From Oerskovia enterophila (GTDB lineage: Bacteria > Actinomycetota > Actinomycetes > Actinomycetales > Cellulomonadaceae), in the NCBI RefSeq assembly GCF_001692445.1, contig NZ_MAQA01000008.1, forward strand, positions 1 through 64,000: a stretch of 64,000 nt of DNA, given 5' to 3'. Below are positions 8,239-16,359 of the stretch, one piece after another. The notes beneath the pieces were generated by a model, which saw nothing but the letters and a program-made list of their open reading frames with translations, did not search any database and was not told the DNA's origin. A program made the position numbers and the translations under genes. Within the stretch, counting starts at the first letter, position 1, and every line of letters starts with the position of its first letter.

Positions 8239-9011
8239 AGCGCCCGCGCCAGCTCGTCGGTGCTCTCCACGACCGCGAGGGCCCCTGCGTCCTCGAGCTC
8301 CCCCGGCACCGCGTACCCCCACGAGACCCCGAGGCAACGGATGCCGTGCGCCGCCGCGCCGAGCACGTCGTGCTCCCGGTCGCCGACCATGATGATCTCC
8401 TCGCGCGGCGGCAGGCCGTCAAGGACGGCCCTGCCGGCCCCACCGGCCCTGCCGGCCCCACCGGCCCCTGCGCCCGGGACCTCGTCGTCCTCCGAGCCCA
8501 CCGTCGCCGTCGTGCCCGCCGCACCCTCTGACGCGCCCAACGACGCGAGCGCGTGCTCGATCACGTCCGCCTTGGAGCCGCGCGATCCGTCGAGGGTCGC
8601 GCCGTAGACCCCCTCGACCAGGGCGTCGATCCCGAAGTGCGCGGTGATGCGCCGCGCGTAGACCTCGGGCTTGGACGTCGCGACTGCAAGCCGGACGCCC
8701 GCCGCACGCGCCGCCGTCAGGCACTCGAGGATCCCCGGGTAGAGCGAGTTGTCGAGCATGCCGCCGGCCGCGTAGACCTCGCGGTACGCCGCGACCGCCT
8801 CCGCGACCCGGTCCACCGGGACGCCGTGCCGCGCGAACGTCTCGGTGAGCGGAGGGCCCACGAAGCGCCGCAGGGTCTCGTCGGTCGGGGTCTCGATCCC
8901 CAGGGTCGTGTAGGCGTACCGGACCGAGGAGAGGATGCCGGGGGCCGAGTCGGTCAGCGTCCCGTCGAGGTCGAGGAGGGCAAGTCGGTAGGGAGGGTTC
9001 GCGGTGGTCAC
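8226..9011 (-). CDS. HAD hydrolase, phosphoglycolate phosphatase-like
   Basis: A 261-residue HAD phosphatase with a helical cap. Motif I is LDLDGTLTDS (Asp nucleophile), motif II is the ATSKP serine region, the motif III lysine is in GSKADV, and motif IV is MVGDREHDV. The cap between motifs I and II fits the Gph/PpaX group, which hydrolyses small phosphate esters such as phosphoglycolate or pyrophosphate. An insert of about 40 residues before motif IV is made of Gly, Ala and Arg (GAGAGGAGRAGGAGRA) and comes from a short GC-rich tandem repeat. It is absent from typical family members and is probably a surface loop. The GTG at 9011 fits a leaderless start. Confidence 0.85.
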   Translation of the reverse strand: MTTANPPYRLALLDLDGTLTDSAPGILSSVRYAYTTLGIETPTDETLRRFVGPPLTETFARHGVPVDRVAEAVAAYREVYAAGGMLDNSLYPGILECLTAARAAGVRLAVATSKPEVYARRITAHFGIDALVEGVYGATLDGSRGSKADVIEHALASLGASEGAAGTTATVGSEDDEVPGAGAGGAGRAGGAGRAVLDGLPPREEIIMVGDREHDVLGAAAHGIRCLGVSWGYAVPGELEDAGALAVVESTDELARALRGE

Positions 9012-9018
9012 GGCATCG

Positions 9019-9024
9019 ATTCTG
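9019..9024 (-). promoter_or_regulatory. -10 element of a probable leaderless promoter (HAD gene)
   Basis: CAGAAT on the minus strand lies seven bases before the GTG at 9011. There is no ribosome binding site. Confidence 0.4.
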
Positions 9025-9067
9025 CCGTGCGCCGAGCGCACACAGTCGCCGAGACAGCGGCTTCCCG

Positions 9068-9122
9068 TCGAGACAGAGGGCCCGGGCCTTCTACCTCGAC
9101 GCCGGCCCTCTATCTCGGCGTC
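9068..9122. repeat. Family B palindrome, copy 2 (diverged)
   Basis: Read on the minus strand, GAGATAGAGGGCC pairs with GGCCCTCTGTCTC, and an inner GTCGAGGTAGAAGG arm lies between them. This is the same nested layout as the other B copies but with more mismatches. The stop codon (TAG, 9112-9110) of the adjacent membrane protein lies inside it. Confidence 0.65.
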
Positions 9123-9685
9123 GGGGTGCGGGCCGCCAGCGCCGCCACGGCCGCGGTCAGCTCGCGCGCCCGGCCGCTCGCGACCAGGTACTCGCGTCGT
9201 CCGCCGCGCACCACGATCCGCACGGCCTCTCCTTGACGGACCATGAGCGCGACCCGACCGCCACCGAGGAACCGGAGACCGAGCCCGCCCGCAGACAGTG
9301 CGTCGACCGTCGGCCCGCCGGCCGTCCCTCCCTGGACCTGATCGATCTCGTGGCCAGGGATCCGACGACGCCAGACCGGCACCCCGCCCAGGCGCAGCGA
9401 GAGCGTCATGGCCTCAGGCCCGACCGCCACGACCGACGACATGCGCGCGGCCGCGGCACAGATCGCGAGCGCCAGGGCTCCGGGCAGCACGTCGAGCCAT
9501 CCGAGCCCTCCCGTGGGTGACACCGCAAGGCCCACCGTCAGCCCGGTGACCGCGATACCGAGCGTCATGACCAGCGCCTGGGTGACGACCGACGCGTGGC
9601 GCACCTCGGTGAACACGCTGCCCCCGCGCCCGTCGGCCCGTGCGGCAGGCGCCCCGGTGCCTCCTGGGACGCTCGCGTCACGCAT
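9110..9685 (-). CDS. Membrane protein of unknown function, PH-like C-terminal region
   Basis: A 191-residue protein. After a polar N-terminus, two hydrophobic helices (VVTQALVMTLGIAVTGLTVG and WLDVLPGALALAICAAA) anchor it in the membrane. The remaining ~100 residues alternate strands and turns (MTLSLRLGGVPVWRRRIPG, VRIVVRGGRREYLVASGRA), a layout seen in small membrane-linked PH-like domains. The role is not recognised. The ATG at 9685 overlaps the end of the upstream small membrane gene by eight bases, so the two are probably co-translated. Its TAG stop comes from the family B palindrome, which suggests the original C-terminus was altered by the repeat. Confidence 0.6.
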   Translation of the reverse strand: MRDASVPGGTGAPAARADGRGGSVFTEVRHASVVTQALVMTLGIAVTGLTVGLAVSPTGGLGWLDVLPGALALAICAAAARMSSVVAVGPEAMTLSLRLGGVPVWRRRIPGHEIDQVQGGTAGGPTVDALSAGGLGLRFLGGGRVALMVRQGEAVRIVVRGGRREYLVASGRARELTAAVAALAARTPTPR

Positions 9686-10016
9686 CCGGTCGCTCCGCAG
9701 GTCGGTCCGCCCCGGTGCTGCCGTCGCCACCCCGCCGCCGTGCGATCGCCCACCCTGCCACGAAGCCGAGCACCAGCAGCCCCGCCCCCGCCGCGACGAG
9801 CCCCAGGACCTGGGACCACGGGCGGGACGGCTCGTACACCGCGCCGGACAAGGGCGCGTACGCGAACCACCCGAACGACGCGGCACCGTAGGAGCGCGAC
9901 GCGAGCCATCCCCCCACACCGACCAGCAGCACCCCGGCCACGAGCCCGAGCACCTCACCTCGACCCAGTCCGCGGGGGCGAGGGCTCGTCGGTCCAGGGA
10001 CAGAGGAAGCGGTCAT
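9678..10016 (-). CDS. Small membrane protein of unknown function
   Basis: A 112-residue protein with two clear transmembrane helices, VLGLVAGVLLVGVGGWLA and VLGLVAAGAGLLVLGFVAGW. A ~30-residue extracytoplasmic loop containing FGWFAYAPLSGAVYEPSRPW joins them, and a basic, disordered tail follows. The ATG at 10016 has AGGA eight bases upstream; an in-frame ATG at 10025 lacks a spaced site. No family is recognised. Its overlap with the next leftward gene suggests a two-gene unit. Confidence 0.6.
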   Translation of the reverse strand: MTASSVPGPTSPRPRGLGRGEVLGLVAGVLLVGVGGWLASRSYGAASFGWFAYAPLSGAVYEPSRPWSQVLGLVAAGAGLLVLGFVAGWAIARRRGGDGSTGADRPAERPDA

Positions 10017-10074
10017 GCCGGACATCCTGGCGTGGTCGCCGCGGGGCCGCAACGCCCCGCGCCGGGCACCGACG

Positions 10075-10132
10075 TAGAGGTGTCCCGTCGAGGTAGAGGC
10101 CCCCGACCCTCTACCTCGACGGGACACCTCTA
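10075..10132. repeat. Family B palindrome, copy 3 (perfect 25-bp arms)
   Basis: Arms of 25 bases (10075-10099 and 10108-10132) are perfectly complementary around an eight-base loop. Each arm contains two GTAGAGG units, giving the nested family B layout. It lies between the MazG-like gene and the small membrane gene, both read leftward. Confidence 0.85.
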
Positions 10133-10217
10133 TCTCGGCGAAGGCCGCCCTCTCGGCGTGGGCCCTCCCACCGAGAGCCCGTCTCACCGAGTCGCCACTC
10201 ACCGAGGGCACCCGGCC

Positions 10218-10640
10218 TCACCCCCGGCCCACCTCGGCCTGGACGTCCACCTCGCCCCCGACCTCTCCCTCCCACACGAGCCACTTCTCCCGCACGGCCC
10301 GCTCGACGTCGATCCCCTGCGACCGCGCGAGCAGGAGCAGGTGCGCGAGGACGTCGGCGACCTCGGCCGCGAGCGCCGCCCGTCCGCCGTCGGGCACCTC
10401 GCCCTCCGACGCGACGCGCGGCCTCGTGCGTCCCGAGGCCGCGAGGTACGCCTGCGTGAGCTCGCCCGTCTCCTCGGCGAGCTTGAGCACGAACCAGTCG
10501 GGGTCGCGGGCGATCCCGAACTTGCGTGCGTAGAGCGCGGACACCGCCTCGACGCGCTCGGTGAGCGCGGGCAGCGTGAGGCCCGACGGCGCAGGCTCGG
10601 GCGGGGTGCTCGGCGTCGCGATGGTCATCGCGTCAGTCAA
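10218..10640 (-). CDS. MazG-like nucleotide pyrophosphohydrolase
   Basis: A 140-residue single-domain protein of the all-alpha NTP pyrophosphatase superfamily. These enzymes hydrolyse nucleoside triphosphates, often damaged ones, to monophosphates. The metal-binding pattern is present: LKLAEETGELTQAYLA (EExxE) and, about 35 residues later, LAAEVADVLAHLLLLA (ExxxD). TTG at 10640 has GGGGAG (10656-10651) ten bases upstream. The in-frame ATG at 10628 has no such site. It ends a four-gene operon with the RibD-like reductase and an ABC exporter. Confidence 0.82.
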   Translation of the reverse strand: MTDAMTIATPSTPPEPAPSGLTLPALTERVEAVSALYARKFGIARDPDWFVLKLAEETGELTQAYLAASGRTRPRVASEGEVPDGGRAALAAEVADVLAHLLLLARSQGIDVERAVREKWLVWEGEVGGEVDVQAEVGRG

Positions 10641-10647
10641 GCACGCG

Positions 10648-11265
10648 TCACTCCCCGACGAGCCCCCGCACGACGCGGTACGACAGGTGCGTCACGAGGT
10701 GGTTGCTGGTCACCGGCCCGGGCTCGACGCGCAGGTCGCCCAGACCCTCGAACAACCTCTCGCCCGCCCCGAGCAGCACGGGCGCGACGTGCAGCCCGAA
10801 CTCGTCGACGAGCCCCGCGGCCAGGTACGCCCGCATGGTCGAGGCGCCGCCCGCGATCCCGACGTGCCCGTCCCGCGAGGCGGCGAGCGCCTGCGCGAGC
10901 GCGGACGCGATCCCGTCGGTCACGAAGAAGAACGTCGTGCCGCCCTGCATGACGAGGGGCTCGCGCGGGTGGTGCGTGAGCACGAACACGGGCGCGTGGT
11001 ACGGCGGCTCCTCGCCCCACCACCCCCGCCACGACTCGTCCCACGGGCCGCGACCGGGCGCGAACATGTTGCGCCCCATGACGAACGCGGTGGGCGCCGC
11101 GACGGACTCGAGCGCGGCCGTGTTGACCTCGGGCTCCTCGAACATCCACCGGTGCAGCTCCTCGCCGCCCTCGCCGAGGGGGTTCTCGAGGGACTGGTGC
11201 GGTCCCGCGACGTACCCGTCGAGGGACAGCCCGACGTCGAACGTCACCCTGCCCACGGCGCTCAC
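10648..11265 (-). CDS. RibD C-terminal domain / dihydrofolate reductase-like protein
   Basis: A 205-residue protein of the RibD_C fold. It opens with VTFDVGLSLDGYVAGP, the strand and loop typical of this family. It continues through FVMGRNMF and the NADPH-binding glycine run GIAGGASTMRAYLAAGLVDE, and ends HLVTHLSYRVVR. Family members reduce pteridine- or pyrimidine-like substrates with NADPH, but many stand-alone ones have unknown substrates. The GTG start overlaps the ABC permease stop as GTGA, so it is translationally coupled to the exporter. Why the two are linked is not evident. Confidence 0.85.
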   Translation of the reverse strand: MSAVGRVTFDVGLSLDGYVAGPHQSLENPLGEGGEELHRWMFEEPEVNTAALESVAAPTAFVMGRNMFAPGRGPWDESWRGWWGEEPPYHAPVFVLTHHPREPLVMQGGTTFFFVTDGIASALAQALAASRDGHVGIAGGASTMRAYLAAGLVDEFGLHVAPVLLGAGERLFEGLGDLRVEPGPVTSNHLVTHLSYRVVRGLVGE

Positions 11266-12224
11266 ACCGACTTCCGGGTCCGGCGGATGCCCACGAACAG
11301 CCCCACGGCGCACGTGACCGCGGCCGCGACCACGCCCCACAGGACCTCGGTGCTCGCGAACGTCCCGCCGAACAGGGCGCGCTCGGCGTCGACCATGTAG
11401 GTCAGGGGGTTGAACTTCGACGCGGTCTGCATCCACGAGGGGCCGGCCTCGAGCGGGAGCATCATGCCGGACAGGATGAGCAGCGGGAAGAGCAGCGACT
11501 GCTGCACGCCCCAGAACAGCCACTCGCGGTTCTTCGCGGCGAGCGCGAGCGCGCACGACAGGGCCCCGACGCCCACGCCGAACAGCCCCAGGAGCGCGAG
11601 GCCGGCGAGCGCGTGCAACGGGTAGAACGTGAAGCCGAACGGGATGCACACGACCGCGATGAGGAGCCCCTGGACGACGAGCGGCGCGAACTCCTTGAGT
11701 GCCCGGCCCACGAGGATCGCCGACCGGTCGAGCGGCGTCGCGAGGACCCGCTCGTAGGAGCCGGTCATCATCTCGTAGAGCAGGTTCGAGCCCGTCATGG
11801 AGGTCCCGAACAGCGAGATCATGACGATCACGCCGGGCACGAACCACTGGAGCGTCGCGGCGGTCGACCCGCCGGGCCCGCCCATGCCGCCGCCCACGGC
11901 GCCGGTCAGGAGCGGCCCGAACAGGCCCAGGAAGATCAGCGGCTGGAGCAGCGAGAAGATGAGGGTGAAGGGGTCGCGCAGGACCAGGAGGATCTCGCGC
12001 GTGAAGACGGCCCAGGTGTCGCCGAAGAACTTCCCGGCCCGCGAGCGCCCGACGTCGGAGCGCCGGTCGGTCTGCTCCCTCGCCCCGGTCCGTGGTGCGG
12101 TCTGCGTCGCGGTCCCGGCCGTGCCGGGCCCGTGGTTCGTCGGTCCCGTCGGTGCGGGCGCTCGTCCGGCCTCCGGTCCGGCTCCTGCGCCGGTGCCCGT
12201 CGTCGGCTCCGTCTGCTCGTCCAT
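11262..12224 (-). CDS. ABC-2 type exporter permease
   Basis: A 320-residue membrane protein. The first ~70 residues are polar and low in complexity (Gly/Thr/Ala/Pro), and six transmembrane helices of the ABC2_membrane family follow. Landmarks are FTREILLVLRDPFTLIFSLL, the cytoplasmic loop MTGSYERVLATPLDRSAILV, and SGMMLPLEAGPSWMQTASKFNPLTYMVDAER near the last helices. It pairs with the ATPase encoded just upstream (TGATG overlap). DrrB/ABC-2 pairs of this type export antibiotics or lipids. Confidence 0.9.
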   Translation of the reverse strand: MDEQTEPTTGTGAGAGPEAGRAPAPTGPTNHGPGTAGTATQTAPRTGAREQTDRRSDVGRSRAGKFFGDTWAVFTREILLVLRDPFTLIFSLLQPLIFLGLFGPLLTGAVGGGMGGPGGSTAATLQWFVPGVIVMISLFGTSMTGSNLLYEMMTGSYERVLATPLDRSAILVGRALKEFAPLVVQGLLIAVVCIPFGFTFYPLHALAGLALLGLFGVGVGALSCALALAAKNREWLFWGVQQSLLFPLLILSGMMLPLEAGPSWMQTASKFNPLTYMVDAERALFGGTFASTEVLWGVVAAAVTCAVGLFVGIRRTRKSV

Positions 12225-13270
12225 CACGCCGCCTCCTCGCGCAGGCTCCGACCGGTCAGGTTGAGGAACACGTCGTCGAGGCTCGCCTGCTTGAGCCCGG
12301 CCGACCGGACCGCGAACCCTGCGACGCGCAGGGACTCGATCGCCTCGGGCAGCCGGTCGGCGCCGTGCGTCGTGGACAGGGTCACGGTGACGTCTCCCCC
12401 CGCGCCGACGGTCGCCTGCACAGTCGCGTCGTCGGCTCCGCCGGCTGCACGAGGCCCGTCGCGCTCGCCGCTTCCCACGTCGCCCACGACCGGGGCGAGG
12501 GCCGCGCGGACGCGCGTGACGTCGTCGGGCACCTGGCCCTGGGAACCGGGCGTACCCGTGACGACGAGCGTCACGACGTCGTCCGCGTGGTCGCGCTTGA
12601 GCGCGGCGGGCGGGGCGTCGGCGACGATCGTGCCGTGGTCGATCACGACGACGCGCTCGGCCATCGAGTCGGCCTCGTCGAGGTAGTGCGTGGTGAGGAC
12701 GATCGTCATCCCGTACCGCTCGCGCAGCGCACCGATGTGCTCCCAGAGGTTCGCGCGGCTGTGCGGGTCGAGGCCCGTGGTGGGCTCGTCGAGGAACAGC
12801 AGCGGCGGGTGGTTCATGAGGCCGAGCGCCACGTCGAGGCGGCGGCGCTGGCCGCCCGACAGGCTCTGGACCGTGCGCTTGCCGAGGCCGTCGAGCTCGA
12901 GCGCGGCGAGGAGGTCTGCGGCGCGGCGCTGGTACTCGGCGGCCGGCAGCCCGTAGAAGCGGCCCTGGTTGTGGAGCTCGTCGGCGACCCGGTAGGAGAA
13001 CCCGCCCCCGTTGCCCTGGCCGATGTAGCCGATGCGCGACCGGACCTCGGCGGGCTGGGTGCGGATGTCGAAGCCCGCGACCTGGGCGCGGCCCGCGGTG
13101 GGTTCGAGGAGGCTCGTGAGCATGCGCAGCGTCGTGGACTTGCCGGCGCCGTTGGGGCCGAGGAACGCGACGAGCTCGCCCTCGTGGACGTCGACGTCGA
13201 TGCCCTTGACCGCCTCGACCACTTCCTTCTTGCGATGGAACGTCTTGGTCAGTCCTTCGGTATGGATCAT
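12224..13270 (-). CDS. ABC exporter ATP-binding protein (DrrA type)
   Basis: A 348-residue ATPase for the adjacent ABC-2 permease. Walker A is GPNGAGKST from Gly38, the signature is LSGGQRRRLDVALG, Walker B is LLFLDEPTTGLD, and the switch histidine is in LTTHYLDEAD. The ~110-residue tail after the ATPase core resembles the C-terminal extension of DrrA-like drug exporters, with an unusual Asp/Gly/Arg-rich patch. It is first in its operon and is transcribed away from the TetR gene at 13381 over a region with two matching operator-like sites, so TetR control is likely. Confidence 0.9.
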   Translation of the reverse strand: MIHTEGLTKTFHRKKEVVEAVKGIDVDVHEGELVAFLGPNGAGKSTTLRMLTSLLEPTAGRAQVAGFDIRTQPAEVRSRIGYIGQGNGGGFSYRVADELHNQGRFYGLPAAEYQRRAADLLAALELDGLGKRTVQSLSGGQRRRLDVALGLMNHPPLLFLDEPTTGLDPHSRANLWEHIGALRERYGMTIVLTTHYLDEADSMAERVVVIDHGTIVADAPPAALKRDHADDVVTLVVTGTPGSQGQVPDDVTRVRAALAPVVGDVGSGERDGPRAAGGADDATVQATVGAGGDVTVTLSTTHGADRLPEAIESLRVAGFAVRSAGLKQASLDDVFLNLTGRSLREEAA

Positions 13271-13284
13271 GACTCACGCCTCTC

Positions 13285-13297
13285 GCGTACGGTGTAC
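13285..13297. promoter_or_regulatory. Operator-like site 1 between ABC exporter and TetR
   Basis: GCGTACGGTGTAC, a near-palindrome with GTAC at both ends. It recurs 33 bp away (13318-13330), about three helical turns, so both would face the same side of the DNA. Confidence 0.55.
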
Positions 13298-13317
13298 TGG
13301 AAAGAGATTTCACGTTA

Positions 13318-13330
13318 GCATACGGCGTAC
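13318..13330. promoter_or_regulatory. Operator-like site 2 between ABC exporter and TetR
   Basis: GCATACGGCGTAC matches site 1 at 11 of 13 positions. It lies within the divergent promoter region and is a candidate binding site for the TetR protein encoded next to it. Confidence 0.55.
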
Positions 13331-13380
13331 GGGAACTAAAGGGTCCCCGGAACTGCGCGGAAGTGGGAAGATCAGGCACC

Positions 13381-14271
13381 ATGGCCAGCAACACCGTCGC
13401 CCCCGTCCCCTCCGACGGGGTGGACTCCGCCCGGACCCCGGACTCATCGGTCGACGCGCCGCTCGACGACACGTCCCCCGACGCCGGCAGCGACGACCCG
13501 CAGGACGTCGCGGAGGACCCGACCGACCAGGTCCCCCGGCCGGACGACGTGACCCGGCGCCTCGCGCTCCTGTGGGACCCGCCCGCGCGTGGGTGGGGCG
13601 GGCGCAAGGCGCGCCTGACCCTCGCCGAGGTCGTCGAGGCCGGGACCGCCGTCGCGCAGGAGGTCGGGCTCGAGGCGCTCTCGATGCGCCGCGTCGCCGC
13701 ACGTCTGGGCGTGGGCGCCATGTCGCTCTACACCTACGTGCCCGGGCGCACCGAGCTCGTCGACCTCATGATCGACCGGGCGTTCGGCGAGCTCGACCTG
13801 CCCACGGCCGACGCCCCTTGGCGCGAGGGGCTGTCGCGGTACGCGCGCGAGGTCTGGCACCTCTACCAGCGCCACCCCTGGATCCTGCAGACCAACATGT
13901 GGCGCCTCCCGCTGTCCCCGCACGTGCTCGACGCCCAGGAGGCCGGGCTGCGCACCCTGGTCGACACCGGGCTGTCCGCGGAGCGGGTCGTCGAGATCCT
14001 GGGCCTGGTCGACGCGTTCGTGCGCGGCCTCGCCCGCGCGGCCGTCGCCGAGACGGTCGAGAACGACGCGAGCGGCATGAGCAGCGACGAGTACTGGACG
14101 TCGATGAGCAGCTTCTGGGCCGACTGGTTCGACGTCGAGCGCTACCCCGTCATGACCCGGATCTGGGAGGCCGGCGGGTTCGACACGCCCACCGACCCGT
14201 TCGACGCGTCGCTCGACCGGCTGCTCGACGGCGTCGAGATGACGATCGACCGGGCGCGCGAGCAGGGCTGA
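13381..14271 (+). CDS. TetR family transcriptional regulator
   Basis: A 296-residue repressor. An unusually long acidic N-terminus of about 70 residues (rich in Asp, Pro, Ser) precedes the TetR helix-turn-helix LEALSMRRVAARLGVGAMSLYTYV. The C-terminal domain has the all-helical ligand pocket of the TetR_C group (PWREGLSRYAREVWHLYQRHPW). The ATG at 13381 is preceded by GGGAAG. It is divergent from a drug-type ABC exporter, the classic arrangement in which exporter substrate releases the repressor. Ligand unknown. Confidence 0.88.
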   Translation: MASNTVAPVPSDGVDSARTPDSSVDAPLDDTSPDAGSDDPQDVAEDPTDQVPRPDDVTRRLALLWDPPARGWGGRKARLTLAEVVEAGTAVAQEVGLEALSMRRVAARLGVGAMSLYTYVPGRTELVDLMIDRAFGELDLPTADAPWREGLSRYAREVWHLYQRHPWILQTNMWRLPLSPHVLDAQEAGLRTLVDTGLSAERVVEILGLVDAFVRGLARAAVAETVENDASGMSSDEYWTSMSSFWADWFDVERYPVMTRIWEAGGFDTPTDPFDASLDRLLDGVEMTIDRAREQG

Positions 14272-14287
14272 CGGCCGCTCCTCCGGG

Positions 14288-14370
14288 TGCCGAGCACGAG
14301 GTTGCGGTCGTTCTGCCGCCCAGAACGACCGTAACCTCGTGCTCGACCGCGCGGAACCTCGTGCTCGGCA
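14288..14370 (+). repeat. Family A element, copy 1 (with tail)
   Basis: Core hairpin: a 25-base arm (14291-14315, starting CGAGCACGAGGTTGCGG) pairs with 14321-14345 with one mismatch. A 25-base tail carries a third arm, AACCTCGTGCTCGGCA (14355-14370). It is perfectly complementary to the start of the left arm (14288-14303), so it competes with the core. It lies after the TetR gene. Confidence 0.85.
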
Positions 14371-14517
14371 CGTCGACCGGGTGAACTCGGCCCCGGCCGC
14401 ATGGGCCCGCGCGGGTCCGTCGCGCGCCACGCGCCCCCGCGCGCTACCTTCCGAGGAACGAGGCCCAGCGACGCCCACGGACCCGCCGGGGCAGGCCCCG
14501 TGAGGACGGTGGACCCC

Positions 14518-15123
14518 ATGACCGAGCAGGACGAGTCCCTCACCGGACGCACCACCAAGATCGCCCGCCGCCTGTGGGGCCTCGCCTACCTGCGCGGCAT
14601 CCTGTTCCTCGTGATCGGCGTGGTGCTGTTCGTCGAGCCCGACCGCGGCATCCAGTGGCTCACGTGGCTCGTGGCCGCGATGGCCGTCATCCAGGGGGTC
14701 CTCTTCCTGATCGAGGCCGGGCGCCAGCGCAAGGACGGCGAGGGCGGGGTGTGGCGCTGGGTCGTGGGCGGCCTGGGGATCGCGGTCGGCATCACGCTCG
14801 CGGTGTGGCCCTCGGCGAGCGTCACGCTCGTGCTGCGGCTCGTGGGCATCTGGGCGCTCGTCGCAGGGCTCGTGGGGCTGATCGGCGCGCTGCGTGCCCG
14901 CAGGACCCGCGAGCCCGGCTGGGACTGGGAGCTCGCGACGGCCGCGCTCTGGGTCGTGTTCGGGATCCTCGTCCTCGTGAGCCCCGTGACCGGGCTGCAG
15001 ACCATCACGGTCCTGCTGGGCCTCTACCTCGTCGTGACGGGCGTCGTGATCCTCGTCGCGGCGTTCGCGCAGAGCACGGCCGCGAAGGACGCCAAGGCGG
15101 CGCTCGCGGGGCCGGCAGCCTAG
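14518..15123 (+). CDS. HdeD-like (DUF308) membrane protein
   Basis: A 201-residue protein with six short transmembrane helices arranged as three hairpin pairs. Each pair has the Gly-rich pattern of the DUF308/HdeD family (AYLRGILFLVIGVVLFVEP, GGLGIAVGITLAVWPSASV, WVVFGILVLVSPVTG). In enteric bacteria HdeD helps acid tolerance at high density; in actinobacteria the role is not established. The ATG at 14518 was chosen because the upstream in-frame stretch is Arg/Pro-rich and not membrane-like. Family A repeats lie on both sides. Confidence 0.85.
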   Translation: MTEQDESLTGRTTKIARRLWGLAYLRGILFLVIGVVLFVEPDRGIQWLTWLVAAMAVIQGVLFLIEAGRQRKDGEGGVWRWVVGGLGIAVGITLAVWPSASVTLVLRLVGIWALVAGLVGLIGALRARRTREPGWDWELATAALWVVFGILVLVSPVTGLQTITVLLGLYLVVTGVVILVAAFAQSTAAKDAKAALAGPAA

Positions 15124-15137
15124 GCAGCACCCGGCCC

Positions 15138-15219
15138 GCCGAGCACGAGGTTCCGTGCGGTCGAGAACGGGGTTGTGCTCGTTCTGCCCCTCAGAACGAA
15201 CGCAACCCCGTTCTCGGCA
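15138..15219 (-). repeat. Family A element, copy 2 (with tail, opposite orientation)
   Basis: Same element as copy 1 but inverted: the tail arm GCCGAGCACGAGGTTCCGTG comes first, then the core hairpin whose arms carry AACGGGGTTG variants and compensating changes in the partner. It lies between the convergent HdeD-like and isomerase genes. Confidence 0.85.
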
Positions 15220-15327
15220 CCTGGCTCACCCAGCGCCACGGGACCGGCGGCCCCGGCGGCACCCCGGACGACCGCAGCAGTCGACGCCCGGCGGCAGCAA
15301 CCCCCGGCCGCCCGCCGCGCTCAACCC

Positions 15328-16248
15328 CTACCAGGCGTCCAGGTGCCGGTGCTCGTGCCCCGGCGGCGGCGCGTACTCGGCGTGCGGCCCGGGCTGGAGG
15401 TAGGTGCGCGCGAACGCGAGCGAGGCCGCGAGGTCCTCGAAGCGCTCGGCCGCGGTCCGTGCCCGCCGGGTCGCGATCTCGACCACGACGTCGCCCTCCC
15501 ACCCGCGGCGCACGAGCTCGCCCAGCACCTTGTCGCACGGCTGGCCCCCGCGCCCCGGGACGAGGTGCTCGTCCGACATGGAGTCGGTCCCGTCGGCCAG
15601 GTGCACGTGCGCGAGGCGGTCGCCGAACACGTCGAGCAGGGCCAGGCTGTCCTGCCGGGCCACGGCCGCGTGCGAGAGGTCGAGCGTCACCTTGTCGTAC
15701 GGGTGGTCCGTGGGGTCCCAGCCGGGCAGGTAGGCCTGCACCTCGCGCTTGCGGCCGCGCCACGGGTACATGTTCTCGACCGCGATCGTCACGCCCGTCG
15801 CGGCGTTGAGCTCGCGCACGTGGTCGGCGAACCCGCGCGCGTACAGGCCCTGCCAGCGGAACGGCGGGTGCACGACGACGGTCCCCGCCCCCAGCTCGAG
15901 CGCCAGGTCCACGGTCCGCTCGAGCTTGGGTCCCGGCAGCCGTCCCCACACGCGCTGGCTGACCAGGAGCGTCGGGGCGTGCACGCTGCGGATCGGGACG
16001 CCGACGTCGGCCGAGAGCTTGGCAAGCGCCTTGGCGTCCTGGGTCGTCGAGTCCGACCAGACCATGACCTCCATGCCGTCGTACCCGAGGTGGGCCGCGG
16101 CCTCGAACGCGAACGGCGCCTTGCGCGGGTACACGCTCGCGCTGGACAGCGTGACCTTGATCCGGGGCTCGTCGCCCGTGCTGGGCTCGCCCTCGCCGGG
16201 TTCGCCCGTGACGGGCGGCTGGGCGTCGGGCGTCGTCGCTTCGCGCAT
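15328..16248 (-). CDS. Sugar phosphate isomerase/epimerase family TIM-barrel protein
   Basis: A 306-residue xylose-isomerase-like TIM barrel (AP_endonuc_2 fold). The metal-binding pattern of the family is visible: DGMEVMVWSD, SVHAPTLL, VVVHPPFRWQ, VENMYPWRG, LDLSHAAVA, HVHLADG and VVVEI, carrying the Glu/His/Asp ligands. Such enzymes isomerise or epimerise sugars, or act on cyclitols or AP sites. The substrate cannot be told here, and no sugar operon is attached. ATG at 16248 is preferred over the upstream GTG (16257) because a TAGGGT -10 sits seven bases before it. Confidence 0.82.
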   Translation of the reverse strand: MREATTPDAQPPVTGEPGEGEPSTGDEPRIKVTLSSASVYPRKAPFAFEAAAHLGYDGMEVMVWSDSTTQDAKALAKLSADVGVPIRSVHAPTLLVSQRVWGRLPGPKLERTVDLALELGAGTVVVHPPFRWQGLYARGFADHVRELNAATGVTIAVENMYPWRGRKREVQAYLPGWDPTDHPYDKVTLDLSHAAVARQDSLALLDVFGDRLAHVHLADGTDSMSDEHLVPGRGGQPCDKVLGELVRRGWEGDVVVEIATRRARTAAERFEDLAASLAFARTYLQPGPHAEYAPPPGHEHRHLDAW

Positions 16249-16255
16249 GTCCGCC

Positions 16256-16261
16256 ACCCTA
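16256..16261 (-). promoter_or_regulatory. -10 element of a leaderless promoter (isomerase gene)
   Basis: TAGGGT on the minus strand, then seven bases, then ATG at 16248. The -10 overlaps the alternative GTG start at 16257, which argues against that start. Confidence 0.55.
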
Positions 16262-16359
16262 GCCCCGACGGATGTGCGTCGTTCACAGGTCGTCCGTCGA
16301 GGCCCCCGAACTCTGGCAGGATGCTGCTCGACCGAACCGCATGGAGCGCAGGAGTGAGC

